Below are positions 1-8,480 of a DNA stretch of 48,880 bases, piece by piece. The stretch is from contig NZ_AP018316.1 in assembly GCF_002368115.1 (NCBI RefSeq), forward strand, positions 2,149,809 to 2,198,688. The letters are read 5' to 3'. Within the stretch, counting starts at the first letter, position 1; every line of letters begins with the position of its first letter. The stretch comes from Dolichospermum compactum NIES-806. GTDB taxonomy: Bacteria; Cyanobacteriota; Cyanobacteriia; Cyanobacteriales; Nostocaceae. The notes beneath the pieces were generated by a model. It had not been told where the DNA came from. It saw nothing but the letters and a program-made list of their open reading frames with translations, and ran no database searches. The position numbers and the translations under genes were made by a program.

Positions 1-377
1 TCAGGAGGAGGATCAATATTTAAATCAATCTTTTCCTTACCAATCATCTGTAGATGATTTTGAATATAAAATGAATCATCTGGTTCTATTCCACTATCCA
101 TATCTTGACGTTTAAAAGTGGTTGAAGCAAAACATTCACAATCAATTTCTAATTCCTCTAGAATTATTTTAACTAGATCCCCAATAATAACTTTCGCTAC
201 TTCATGCTTAGGTAACGGCATTTTAATTTCTAAATTCCCCTGATAATAAGCTAATCTACTAGCACGATTTTCTCCTAACTCTGTTAATATTTCTTCAAAT
301 TCCTGCCAAGAAATATTGTGTAATATAATTCTATGTCCTGGTGGTACAGTTAATTGTCTTAGTTGTATTGTTACCAT
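1..377 (-). CDS. Uma2 family (DUF820) endonuclease-like protein, 3'-truncated by window edge
   Basis: Reverse-strand translation from the ATG at 377 stays open to base 1, giving 125 residues that begin MVTIQLRQLTVPPG. It has the usual Uma2 layout: an opening helix (SWQEFEEIL), LEIKMPLPKHEVAK near residue 60, the acidic motif GIEPDDSFYI near residue 100, and a PPP stretch just before the edge, where the family normally continues into the D-(V/I)-E strand of the PD-(D/E)XK fold. Uma2 proteins are greatly expanded in cyanobacteria and their role is mostly unknown. The gene begins 21 nt after the stop of the helicase gene on the same strand, so the two may be co-transcribed. No clear Shine-Dalgarno is visible. 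The C-terminal catalytic residues lie outside the window. Confidence 0.8.
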   Translation of the reverse strand, partial: MVTIQLRQLTVPPGHRIILHNISWQEFEEILTELGENRASRLAYYQGNLEIKMPLPKHEVAKVIIGDLVKIILEELEIDCECFASTTFKRQDMDSGIEPDDSFYIQNHLQMIGKEKIDLNIDPPP

Positions 378-398
378 ATTAGGAAAGGGGTAAGGTTC

Positions 399-3300
399 TT
401 ACATAAAAGATTCAGAAATAATTAATACTGGTTTCTCAACCTTTCTTTTTTCTCCTTTTGGGAAATTGGCTGAATCTACACTATATTTTTGAGTAATCTT
501 ATTAAGTTCTAAAATAGCCACATCTAATTTTAACTTTTTCTTTTGCAACTTGTCAACATCAGCAGGTAAATTAGCGTATTTTCCTATATCAATCAAAGTG
601 ATGATTTTTTTAATATTTTCCCTTTGGTTTGCAGTTAATTTAGGATGATTAATAATTTGAGACAGGAACTTTTTAGCATTTTGCGCTACCCCTCCTAATG
701 CTTCTGGATCTATTTGTGATTGTACCAACTTATGTTCAAGATTTTGAAAATGTTCAATAGCTTGATTCACATGATCATGATGATTAGCAATCAATTCACA
801 ATTTTTTTCATTTTCCTCAGCTTCAAATATTTTAAATGCTGCTAAAGGTGTAATTTCTTTGGGTTGGTTATTACTATCTATCCAATAAAATTCAAACTTT
901 TTATCCGTCTTTAAAAATGCAACTGTGCCATTTTGCAAATCAGGTTTTTTAATTCTGGTGGAACTTCTTCCAACTCTGGATTTTAAGGGCATTTTTTTGA
1001 TTTTATCAAACCAAGCTTTATGTTTTTTTCTAAAGTTGCGTAAAAAGTACAGAAATTTTAATCTTTCGTCTTGTTCTTCCTGATAATTTCCGCTAAAAAG
1101 TTTAACTTCATCTAAAATTTCATCAGTAGAAAATACTTGATTATCCTCCCCAAAAGCAGTATGAAAAGCCTGGATTTTCATAAAAGCAGTTTTGTTTAAC
1201 TGAATTTGTGAATCCCCTTGTGCTGAGGGATAAAAAACATAGTTATAAATTGCATTTGCTTTTGTACCAATCCGATTAACTCTACCAATTCTTTGCATTA
1301 ATTTAGTTGAGTTCCAAGGTGTATCATAGTGAATAATCACATTAGAACGATGTAAATTTACACCTTCGGCTAAAACTTCTGTGGTAATAATAATACTATA
1401 ATCATTCACTTGTTTATCTACCGCACAATTAGCATCGAAATTAGTAACAATGGTATCATATAGTTGTTTTCTATTTTCACTAGAAACTACCAATACATCT
1501 TTTCTAAATTTATCGTTTAAAGCCTGTGATAAATAATTCACAGTATCTTTTGATTCCGAAAATATAACTAATTTACCTTCTAAATTGGTTTTTTTATCAA
1601 AAAATAGGTTATTTAATTTGTTAATAAATACATCTAATTTTGGATCATTTTCTATTGCGTTCCAATCTTTCACCAATTCTTGTAAAATTTGAGAATCTTT
1701 CTCTAAACTCTCAATAAAATCAGGTTTGAAATCCGTGCTTTTAAAAGTTTTATTTTTAGGATTTTCTTCGCTGAGTCTCTCAATTTCTTTCTCTATTTCT
1801 TCCTCACTCCAACCTTTATCTAATAACTTATTAATATTGGTATCAGGGGCTATAAATATCTTATCATTAGCAAACATAGTAATCATTCTATCTGTAGCTT
1901 GTTGAAAATTAGTTAATGATTTTTTAAAAGCATAAAAACTACTTTCTAATCTTTTCACTAATTGGGTTTTCATGATAAATGCTAAGGATTTAGAAACCGT
2001 TTCCGCATTTTCATAATACTTACTTTGAATTTCTGGATTTAACCCTGCTATAGCTTGATAACGACTATATGTAAGTTGTTCTTTACCCGTTAGACAAATC
2101 ACAGTTTTATGAAATAACTCATTTAATTTTTCATCCATGAGATATTCCACTTTTTGAGGTGGTTCTACTTGAGGAAATATAATTCCTTGTGCTGCTAAAT
2201 CTAATTTATATTCAATAATATTTTCTAAATCTGTTCTAGTTCTTCTAATGGTAATTGGTTCAATTACCTTGGTTCTAATTTCTCCGTAAATTCTTCTCAG
2301 TTTATTAACATCTAATTCTTCAAATCGTTTTAAACTTTTATACTGTTCCATTAAAGGATTAAAAAAAGCAGTTAAATTTGTAATTGGTAAAGTTGACTGT
2401 CTCGCATCTTGAAACATTTGGATTTGATAAAAAATATCATCTGGACGATTATTTAAAGGGGTTGCAGATACTAAAATTACCTTCTTTTGATTACCTGCAA
2501 TTAAACCCTGATTGACTCTAGGACTTTTACAAATTAATTGCAAGTTTTGAAAAGCCCCAGTTTTATGATTACGAAATTTATGGGCTTCATCAACTATGAC
2601 TAAATCATATTCTTCTTTTGTCCAATAATCTTGATGTTCTGCTAATATTTTATCAAGACTACCATTAGTTATAAACTTAGTATATTTGTCAATATTAAAA
2701 TATTTGAAAGTGTTTTTCCAGTTTTTTTCCACTGCTGGAGGATAAACAACTAAGATTTTGGTATTGTTTCTGCCATTTTCCATTAAAAACCTTTTAGCTA
2801 CCATTGCTGCAATGACGGTTTTACCTAATCCCACAACGTCAGCTAAGATAAAGCCATTGTGTTTTATCAACATATTAAAACCTTCATTTACAGCATCAAC
2901 TTGATAAGAAAGTTTTTTAAAGTTTTCGGGTAAATCACCAATGGAATCAGCATCATAATTAATATTATCGCTAAAATATTCACTCAGTAACTTTATATAT
3001 AATTCAAAGGGAGTTGTTTCTGTATTTAAATAAGTTTTTTTAGTAATGTTCTTGATATCAAATGGTAATATATACACAGATTCAGCCCAAAGTTTTTCAA
3101 ATTCTACTGTGGCAAATTGGACATCATCATATTCCGTTAATTGGACATTAAATTCATAATTATAAAAATTCCCCCCACCTAACCCTGCATCTGTTAGATT
3201 AGAAGAACCAGTTATTGCTGTAGCTGGTGTATGTTGATTAAATGGTTCAGGACGTAAAATATAAACTTTAGCGTGAATCTTTTTTTCTGGATGTGCTTTA

Positions 3301-3671
3301 ACTTGAATTTTGCCTTGAATTATGTCATCAATGAATTGGAGAATCCCTGTTTCAGTCTTTTGATCATAATTAGCATTTTCAATATCTTTTTGAGTTTCTT
3401 TGATAAAATCTTCTCTTGTTTTTTCGTCATGTTTGAAAAATTCCAGTCCAGATTTTTGAGCATCTGCTAGTATTTTATCAACATTAATTCCCACTAATAT
3501 TCTAATATTAGGAACTCTATCTAAAAATGGTCTGATTCTAAAATAACCAGATGCTCTAAAATAGCCTACTAAAGCATCAAAATATTGAATATGAGGGTTA
3601 TATGTAAACACCCCTTCAAACTTTTTAATTAGGGTGTTTTCTTCGCTATTAGTGAAAAATTTTGTTGACAT
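399..3671 (-). CDS. PLD-nuclease / SNF2-family helicase fusion protein (defence-type)
   Basis: 1090 residues. The N-terminal part is a phospholipase D-like nuclease domain: HAKVYIL at 133-139 (H-x-K half) and GSSNLTDAG at 155-163. It is followed by a superfamily 2 helicase: motif I DVVGLGKT at 278-285, motif II DEAH at 361-364, motif III VSATPLNN near 410, and motif VI QRIGRVNRIG near 793-802. The C-terminal ~250 residues have no motif I recognise. Such PLD-SNF2 fusions are known from restriction and other defence loci, where they process or translocate on foreign DNA; that role is inferred here. No methyltransferase is adjacent; the nearest is about 27 kb away. The gene is AT-rich and has no HIP1 octamer, unlike most neighbours, which suggests acquisition. 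A repeat cluster lies immediately upstream. Confidence 0.85.
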   Translation of the reverse strand: MSTKFFTNSEENTLIKKFEGVFTYNPHIQYFDALVGYFRASGYFRIRPFLDRVPNIRILVGINVDKILADAQKSGLEFFKHDEKTREDFIKETQKDIENANYDQKTETGILQFIDDIIQGKIQVKAHPEKKIHAKVYILRPEPFNQHTPATAITGSSNLTDAGLGGGNFYNYEFNVQLTEYDDVQFATVEFEKLWAESVYILPFDIKNITKKTYLNTETTPFELYIKLLSEYFSDNINYDADSIGDLPENFKKLSYQVDAVNEGFNMLIKHNGFILADVVGLGKTVIAAMVAKRFLMENGRNNTKILVVYPPAVEKNWKNTFKYFNIDKYTKFITNGSLDKILAEHQDYWTKEEYDLVIVDEAHKFRNHKTGAFQNLQLICKSPRVNQGLIAGNQKKVILVSATPLNNRPDDIFYQIQMFQDARQSTLPITNLTAFFNPLMEQYKSLKRFEELDVNKLRRIYGEIRTKVIEPITIRRTRTDLENIIEYKLDLAAQGIIFPQVEPPQKVEYLMDEKLNELFHKTVICLTGKEQLTYSRYQAIAGLNPEIQSKYYENAETVSKSLAFIMKTQLVKRLESSFYAFKKSLTNFQQATDRMITMFANDKIFIAPDTNINKLLDKGWSEEEIEKEIERLSEENPKNKTFKSTDFKPDFIESLEKDSQILQELVKDWNAIENDPKLDVFINKLNNLFFDKKTNLEGKLVIFSESKDTVNYLSQALNDKFRKDVLVVSSENRKQLYDTIVTNFDANCAVDKQVNDYSIIITTEVLAEGVNLHRSNVIIHYDTPWNSTKLMQRIGRVNRIGTKANAIYNYVFYPSAQGDSQIQLNKTAFMKIQAFHTAFGEDNQVFSTDEILDEVKLFSGNYQEEQDERLKFLYFLRNFRKKHKAWFDKIKKMPLKSRVGRSSTRIKKPDLQNGTVAFLKTDKKFEFYWIDSNNQPKEITPLAAFKIFEAEENEKNCELIANHHDHVNQAIEHFQNLEHKLVQSQIDPEALGGVAQNAKKFLSQIINHPKLTANQRENIKKIITLIDIGKYANLPADVDKLQKKKLKLDVAILELNKITQKYSVDSANFPKGEKRKVEKPVLIISESFM

Positions 3672-3680
3672 ATTTATGTT

Positions 3681-3823
3681 AAAACGTCCAAACTATGATT
3701 TTTAGGATTATTTTGATGAAGATGAGAAAAACGTCCAAACTATGATTTTTAGAATTATTTTGATGAAGATGAGGGATTCATTATAAAAATCATCAAAATC
3801 ACAAAAATCATAGTTTAGACGTT
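3681..3823. repeat. Two 46-nt direct repeats plus an inverted partial copy
   Basis: Copies at 3681-3726 and 3728-3773 differ at one base (TAGGATT versus TAGAATT). Each contains ACGTCCAAACTATGATTTTT and ends TTTTGATGAAGATGAG. An inverted related copy (TCATAGTTTAGACGTT end) lies at 3790-3823, so the second direct copy and the inverted copy can pair into a hairpin. The cluster fills the gap between the helicase start (3671) and the stop of the next gene (3827). It resembles short dispersed cyanobacterial repeats. It may also act as a terminator for the gene on its right. Confidence 0.75.
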
Positions 3824-3826
3824 AAC

Positions 3827-4174
3827 TTAAAACTGATCTAAATACTGATTAAGATCCTCAATAACACGGGTAAGTTCCGCTTCTGTCGTTAACCGAATCC
3901 CTAGATTGCGAATTGTTAACAAAACTTTAGCCGCAAAGGGAGTAGGCCAGATATTAGGATTACAGAATATTTCTATGAATACATCCCCAGTGTAACGATA
4001 CTCTAACGAGGGTTGGGGACTGACTTTACCTGTTCCTGGAGTTTTGTTAGCAACAACTTTGAGACTTTTCATTAATTCATCTATTGCTGCTTTTAATTCT
4101 TGCGCTGCTTGGGGTGAAAAACTGACGGAAACAGAACCTTCTACTAGATTCAGTGTGAGAGGTACAGAAGACAT
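3827..4174 (-). CDS. Conserved hypothetical protein, 115 aa
   Basis: A 115-residue soluble protein starting MSSVPLTLNLVEGSVSVSF. The first third looks like a beta-strand segment followed by a helix (AAQELKAAIDELMKSL). A Pro/Thr/Ser linker (NKTPGTGKVSPQPS) leads to an alpha/beta C-terminal part ending IEDLNQYLDQF. There is no signal peptide or membrane segment, and I do not recognise a family. It lies on the same strand as, and 155 nt upstream of, the PLD-helicase gene, separated from it by repeats. Coding status rests on a full-length clean frame and ordinary composition; the plus-strand frame over its 5' end is a shadow. Confidence 0.65.
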   Translation of the reverse strand: MSSVPLTLNLVEGSVSVSFSPQAAQELKAAIDELMKSLKVVANKTPGTGKVSPQPSLEYRYTGDVFIEIFCNPNIWPTPFAAKVLLTIRNLGIRLTTEAELTRVIEDLNQYLDQF

Positions 4175-4319
4175 AAGCTACTTATTAACAATAATTCGTA
4201 ATTATCCATCTTACCGGAAGATGTTCTCTAGAATATTTCTAACTTTTGCAAAGATTCCTAAAGCTGAACTTGCGGATTTTAATTATAATTAATATCAATA
4301 AAATCTCAATTATTTTTCC

Positions 4320-4393
4320 ATAGGTTGGGTTAAGGAACGCAACCCAATAAATTTGCGGAAATGTTGGGTTTCACTTCCTTCTACCCAACCTAC
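4320..4393. repeat. Dispersed palindromic repeat (GGTTGGGTT...AACCCAACC type)
   Basis: TAGGTTGGGTTAAGGAACG at the left and CTTCTACCCAACCTAC at the right form an imperfect inverted repeat around AACCCAATAAA...TGTTGGGTT. This is a very common dispersed intergenic repeat in cyanobacteria. It lies in the 391-nt gap between the divergent 115-aa gene and the CDF transporter gene. Apart from AT-rich DNA that probably holds both promoters, I see nothing else in that gap. Confidence 0.6.
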
Positions 4394-4565
4394 AATTTTC
4401 TTAGCACCAATGAGATTCAGTCATAAAGAGATAAATTCTTAATTAGCAATTTTTGACATATTTCCTATATATTTATTCTGAGAAATAAATACCTATTGTT
4501 CTAAGGTAAGAGTTAAAGAAAACAAATTCTCTATTCTTTTTTTCACAAATCACAATTATAAATAT

Positions 4566-5468
4566 ATGACTTACGATAACCGCACTGAAGTTAGAAAAGT
4601 TTTAATTATCACCCTGCTACTTAACATATTCGTGATGGGGTTAAAAGCCCTTGTGGGTTATTGGACAGGTTCTTTAAGTTTGCTGGCTGATGCTTTACAT
4701 AGTGTTACCGATAGTGCCAATAATGTTTTAGGATTAGTTGCTATTAAGTTTTCTTCACCATTACCAGATCGGGAGCATCCTTATGGACATAATAAATTTG
4801 AAGCTGTGGGGGCTTTGGGTATTGCTGCGTTTTTAGGAATAGCCTGTTTTGAAATTGTCCAAGGTGCGGTAGAAAGGATTCTTAAAGGTGGTGAACCTGT
4901 GAGAATATCACCTCCAGAGTTGTGGTTATTACTGATTGTGTTGGGAGTAAATATTTTTGTCGCTTTTTATGAACGAAATGTGGGGAGAAGGGTAGGTAGT
5001 TCGATTTTAATTGCTGATGCTACCCATACGATGAGTGATATCTGGGTGACAATTTCGGTTATTGGTGGTTTGATTGGTGTGTGGCTGGGTTATCAATGGT
5101 TAGATGTATTACTAGCTTTCCCGGTGGCTTTACTGGTATTTTGCAGTGGTTGGTCAGTTTTAAAAGAAAATTTACCTTGGCTTGTGGATCAAATGGCGAT
5201 CGCTCCCGAAACAATTCATGCGATCGCAGTTTCCGTACCTGGTGTCCTTAACTGTCATGATATCGCCTCTCGTGGTGTCATTGGTCGTCAGGTGTTTATA
5301 GAAATGCACCTAATCGTAGATGCACCAGATGTAGAAACCGCTCACAACATCACGGAAGAAGTCGAAAGACAACTAGAACAACGTTTTCATCCTGTGAGGA
5401 TTTTAATTCATGTTGAGCCACCTGCATATCAGTCTCAGAGCATAACTTTTGAAGCCGAACACACATGA
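4566..5468 (+). CDS. Cation diffusion facilitator (CDF) family metal efflux transporter
   Basis: A 300-residue inner-membrane protein with six predicted helices followed by a ~90-residue cytoplasmic ferredoxin-like domain (from about 210). The metal site in helix 2 is H45-x3-D49 (ADALHSVTD) and in helix 5 H154-x3-D158 (ADATHTMSD). This HxxxD/HxxxD pair is typical of zinc-selecting CDF proteins, so Zn2+/H+ antiport is the most likely activity. The loop motif DREHPYGHNKFE at 68-79 is another family hallmark. Length matches the family. The ATG follows an AT-rich leader. The 3' end overlaps only a spurious TTG extension of the next gene, so the two genes are tandem but probably not overlapping. 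Two HIP1 octamers lie in its 3' third. Confidence 0.93.
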   Translation: MTYDNRTEVRKVLIITLLLNIFVMGLKALVGYWTGSLSLLADALHSVTDSANNVLGLVAIKFSSPLPDREHPYGHNKFEAVGALGIAAFLGIACFEIVQGAVERILKGGEPVRISPPELWLLLIVLGVNIFVAFYERNVGRRVGSSILIADATHTMSDIWVTISVIGGLIGVWLGYQWLDVLLAFPVALLVFCSGWSVLKENLPWLVDQMAIAPETIHAIAVSVPGVLNCHDIASRGVIGRQVFIEMHLIVDAPDVETAHNITEEVERQLEQRFHPVRILIHVEPPAYQSQSITFEAEHT

Positions 5469-5544
5469 TTTCGTAGCCAATAAGCAGGCGATCGCTAAAA
5501 TTGCCCCAACTCAATTTAGTGATTTGCCACAATCACTCAACATC

Positions 5545-6051
5545 ATGGCGGAAATTAGTGAGCTAAATCTAGTTTATCTGATGCGGGTGGCTGGACAGTC
5601 AATGAATAAGTCGGCGCCTAGTCAACCTCAAGGTTCTGCCCCAAATTTACCACCAACTCTAACCTCACCACCCGAAGAAGAGTCAATCGTAGAACAATAC
5701 CTGCGTCGCGCTCAAGTTTTATTAGAAAAAAACCAATTGTCCCCAGCCAAAGTAGAATTACAAGATGCCTTAAAGTTAGAACCGCGAAATAGTCATTGCC
5801 ATAGTTTGATGGCAATGGTATATTTACGGCAAAATCAACTGAAAATGGCAAAAGTTCACTTTGATAATGCCCTGAAGTTAAATCCTAATGAAAAAATCGC
5901 TTTGGAATGGAAACCCAAGGTAGATGAAGCTTTAGGAATTACAACCAGTCGTTCTCAAGGGACTTCCGCTTCTCAAACTGAAGAGAAGCAACCAGATAAG
6001 TCTGGAAAAAGTGGTTTGTTTGGCGGTTTGTTTGGTGGGAAGAAAAAATAA
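5545..6051 (+). CDS. TPR-repeat protein upstream of hisZ
   Basis: About 168 residues from the ATG at 5545 (MAEISELNLVYLMRVAG). The frame stays open upstream to a TTG at 5449, but that extension would lie inside the CDF gene, so I prefer 5545. A low-complexity Pro/Ser/Gln segment is followed by two tetratricopeptide repeats (roughly IVEQYLRRAQVLLEKNQ... and HCHSLMAMVYLRQNQ...). The tail is polar, ending in a Gly/Phe/Lys motif (SGLFGGLFGGKKK). The TAA stop shares a base with the ATG of hisZ (TAATG), so translation of the two is probably coupled. It is likely a protein-protein adaptor; no specific partner can be read from the sequence. Confidence 0.8.
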   Translation: MAEISELNLVYLMRVAGQSMNKSAPSQPQGSAPNLPPTLTSPPEEESIVEQYLRRAQVLLEKNQLSPAKVELQDALKLEPRNSHCHSLMAMVYLRQNQLKMAKVHFDNALKLNPNEKIALEWKPKVDEALGITTSRSQGTSASQTEEKQPDKSGKSGLFGGLFGGKKK

Positions 6052-7256
6052 TGGTGTATCAACCAGCAGCGGGAGCAAGGGATCTATTACCTTTAGATGT
6101 GGCGCAAAAACGCTGGATTGAAGATAGATTAGAACAGGTGTTTCAACGGTGGGGATATCACAGGATTATCACCTCAACTTTGGAACGAATGGATACTCTG
6201 ATGGCTGGTGAAGCTATTGTGCGTCAGATGGTGATTCAACTCCAAAATGGTCAAAATGAAGAATTGGGGTTACGTCCAGAATTAACTGCCTCTATCGCTC
6301 GCACAGTGGTAACTCGCATGGCAGATGCGACCTATCCCCAGCGACTATATTACAATGCTAATGTTTTCCGCCGCAATTGGGAAGGCCGCCATAATCGTCA
6401 GCAGGAGTATTATCAAGCTGGGGTAGAGTTACTGGGTGCAGGGGGATTATTAGCCAATGCAGAAGTGTTGCTGCTGGTAGCAGATTGTTTAACAGCATTG
6501 GATTTAAAAGATTGGCGGTTAATTATGGGGGAAGCGGGAATTACTCGCTCCCTTCTCAATGCTTTTCCCCCGGAAATTAGAAATCAGGTCCGCAATGCGA
6601 TCGCTAATTTGGATAGTATAGGTATTGATACTTTGCCTCTGGAGGAAGAACTCCGCCAACGCGCTAAAATTATGTTGGATTTGCGGGGCGATAGTAGAGA
6701 TGTTTTACAAAAAGTTAGTAGTTTACATCTAGAACCAGACCAGCATGAGGCAATAAATAACCTCAAATCCTTAGTAGAATTATTAGATGGTAAATTCCCT
6801 TTAATCCTTGATTTGAGCCTCATTCAAACCATTGATTACTACACAGGTTTGGTTTTTGAAGTAGTGAGTGAGACAAATTCCCAAGCACAGATTTTAGGAA
6901 GTGGTGGGCGTTATGACCAATTATTAGGTTTATACCATCCCCAAAAGGAAAATATTCCCGGTATTGGTTTTGAATTGAATATTGATGATTTATACCAGAT
7001 TCTTCTATTAAATCAGCAATTACCCCAGGATATTCCCGCTAGTAATTGGTTAGTAGTCCCAGAAACCCCCGGTGCTGAAGCTGCGGCTTTTGCCTATGCC
7101 GATAAATTACGTAATTCCACTGATTTAGTGAGAGTAGAAATAGACCTGGGAGGTAGGGATACAGAAGCGATTCGTCAATATGCAAGCGATCGCTACATTA
7201 CCCAAATAGCCTGGATTAAAGCCGATGGTTCACCTACCATTGAACCAGGATCTTAA
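6051..7256 (+). CDS. hisZ: ATP phosphoribosyltransferase regulatory subunit HisZ
   Basis: 401 residues of class II histidyl-tRNA-synthetase-like fold. It starts MVYQPAAGARDLLP and shows motif 2-like RLYYNANVFRRN, TIDYYTGLVFE, and motif 3-like GSGGRYDQLLG. It lacks the HisRS histidine-A signature with its arginine (R-G-L-D-Y-Y), and the C-terminal region is not a full anticodon-binding domain, so this is the catalytically inactive paralogue HisZ, not HisS. HisZ pairs with the short HisG to form the first enzyme of histidine biosynthesis and carries the feedback response. The ATG overlaps the upstream stop by one base. Histidine genes are not clustered here, as is usual in cyanobacteria. Confidence 0.9.
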   Translation: MVYQPAAGARDLLPLDVAQKRWIEDRLEQVFQRWGYHRIITSTLERMDTLMAGEAIVRQMVIQLQNGQNEELGLRPELTASIARTVVTRMADATYPQRLYYNANVFRRNWEGRHNRQQEYYQAGVELLGAGGLLANAEVLLLVADCLTALDLKDWRLIMGEAGITRSLLNAFPPEIRNQVRNAIANLDSIGIDTLPLEEELRQRAKIMLDLRGDSRDVLQKVSSLHLEPDQHEAINNLKSLVELLDGKFPLILDLSLIQTIDYYTGLVFEVVSETNSQAQILGSGGRYDQLLGLYHPQKENIPGIGFELNIDDLYQILLLNQQLPQDIPASNWLVVPETPGAEAAAFAYADKLRNSTDLVRVEIDLGGRDTEAIRQYASDRYITQIAWIKADGSPTIEPGS

Positions 7257-7283
7257 AAATAGGAATATTGGTAAACTTTCCCA

Positions 7284-7325
7284 AAATCAATCCAAAATCC
7301 AAAATCTAAAATCTAAAATCCAAAA
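7284..7325. repeat. Tandem AAAATCC/AAAATCT heptamers
   Basis: Six or so adjacent copies of AAAATC(C/T) or near variants between hisZ and the ferredoxin gene. This matches the short tandemly repeated repetitive (STRR) sequences typical of Nostocales intergenic DNA. Confidence 0.7.
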
Positions 7326-7342
7326 GAGAGGGAATCGGAAAA

Positions 7343-7570
7343 ATGCCACATACCATAGTTACAGACGTTTGTGAAGGTGTTGCTGACTGCGAAACTGCTT
7401 GTCCTGTAGCTTGCATTCATCCAGGCCCAGGGAAAAACGTCAAAGGTACAGATTGGTACTGGATTGACTTTGCCACTTGTATTGATTGTGGCATTTGTTT
7501 GCAAGTTTGCCCCGTAGAAAATGCAATTTTGGCAGAGGAAAGACCAGAATTGCAGAAAATCACAGCATAG
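7343..7570 (+). CDS. Small bacterial-type ferredoxin with two iron-sulfur cluster motifs
   Basis: A 75-residue soluble electron carrier. The second cluster motif is canonical: C46-x2-C49-x2-C52-x3-C56-P (CIDCGICLQVCP). The first is C10-x5-C16-x3-C20-P-x2-C24, which lacks the usual CxxC pair. By the Azotobacter FdI pattern this suggests a [3Fe-4S] or atypical cluster next to a [4Fe-4S] cluster. The start has a purine-rich site (GAGAGGG) 11 nt upstream of ATG. It lies between hisZ and an ABC ATPase without obvious functional linkage, and heptamer repeats flank it on both sides. Physiological partner unknown. Confidence 0.9.
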   Translation: MPHTIVTDVCEGVADCETACPVACIHPGPGKNVKGTDWYWIDFATCIDCGICLQVCPVENAILAEERPELQKITA

Positions 7571-7668
7571 TCATTGGTCAGTGGTCAGTAGTCAGTGGTA
7601 AACGAAAAACAACTGACAACCGACAACTGACAACCGACAACTGACAAGGAACAACTGACAACGAACAA
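7571..7668. repeat. STRR tract, (TCAGTGG)n then (AACTGACAACCGAC)n
   Basis: The 98-nt gap is almost entirely tandem short repeats: CAGTGGTCAGTAGTCAGTGG on the left, then repeated ACAACTGACAACCG units up to the ATG of the ABC ATPase. The repeats run into the ribosome-binding region, so no normal Shine-Dalgarno is present. Confidence 0.75.
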
Positions 7669-8397
7669 ATGACTAATAACTATTTATTAAAAGTAGAAAA
7701 TGTCCACGCTGGATATATTAAAGATGTAGATATTTTGCAAGGTGTCAACTTTCACATTGCACCAGGGGAGTTAGTTACAGTAATTGGTCCAAACGGTGCA
7801 GGTAAATCTACTTTAGTAAAAACTATTTTTGGACTGCTGACACCCCATACCGGAACTATTACCTTTAAAGATCAGAATTTGATTGGTTTAAAATCAAATC
7901 AAATTGTCGCCAAAGGGATGTCCTATGTTCCCCAAATTGCCAACGTTTTCCCCTCTTTAACCATAGATGAAAACTTAGAAATGGGGGCTTTTGTGAGAGA
8001 TGTTCCCTTGAAACCTCTTAAAGATAAAATATACACCATGTTTCCCCGATTGAGCGATCGCCGTCGTCAACGTGCAGGAACTCTTTCCGGTGGAGAAAGA
8101 CAAATGTTAGCAATGGGGAAAGCATTAATGTTAGAACCCAGTTTACTCCTATTAGATGAACCTTCCGCCGCATTATCTCCCATTTTGGTAACTCAAGTAT
8201 TTGAACAAATTAAACAAATTAAAGAATCGGGGACTGCGATAGTTTTAGTCGAACAAAATGCCAGAAAAGCCTTAGAAATGGCAGATCGTGGTTGTGTGTT
8301 AGAATCAGGCAGAGATGCTATCTCAGGACCCGGTAGAGAATTATTAAATAACCCTAAAGTCGGAGAATTGTATTTAGGCGCTGGAAAGAGACATTAA
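7669..8397 (+). CDS. ABC transporter ATP-binding protein, LivF/NatE (branched-chain or neutral amino acid) type
   Basis: 242 residues, a single nucleotide-binding domain. Walker A GPNGAGKST at 40-48, Q-loop VPQ at 87-89, signature LSGGERQ at 139-145, Walker B LLLLDEP at 159-165, and VLVEQNARKAL in place of the H-loop, as is usual for LivF. LivF-type ATPases energise periplasmic-binding-protein-dependent amino acid or urea importers. In cyanobacteria the closest described group is the NatABCDE neutral amino acid permease, whose genes are scattered, so a lone ATPase gene fits. No permease or binding protein is adjacent, so the substrate cannot be fixed. A perfect hairpin follows the stop. Confidence 0.88.
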   Translation: MTNNYLLKVENVHAGYIKDVDILQGVNFHIAPGELVTVIGPNGAGKSTLVKTIFGLLTPHTGTITFKDQNLIGLKSNQIVAKGMSYVPQIANVFPSLTIDENLEMGAFVRDVPLKPLKDKIYTMFPRLSDRRRQRAGTLSGGERQMLAMGKALMLEPSLLLLDEPSAALSPILVTQVFEQIKQIKESGTAIVLVEQNARKALEMADRGCVLESGRDAISGPGRELLNNPKVGELYLGAGKRH

Positions 8398-8417
8398 TCA
8401 ATCAAATCAATCAAATC

Positions 8418-8450
8418 AGATCCCCGACTTCTTAAAGAAGTCGGGGATCT
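8418..8450. repeat. Perfect 16-bp palindrome (AGATCCCCGACTTCTT), probable terminator; dispersed element
   Basis: AGATCCCCGACTTCTT, one base, then its exact reverse complement, 21 nt after the ABC ATPase stop. A second copy lies at 16184-16216, again directly at a gene end. It would form a very stable hairpin and may terminate transcription, but its repetition identifies it as a mobile palindromic repeat. Confidence 0.8.
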
Positions 8451-8480
8451 AAAACCTAAACCTATACTATTATTGGGAAT

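Noticed and set aside
5449..5544. TTG-initiated N-terminal extension of the TPR protein
   Set aside because: It overlaps the CDF transporter and its encoded residues look random; the ATG at 5545 is a better start.
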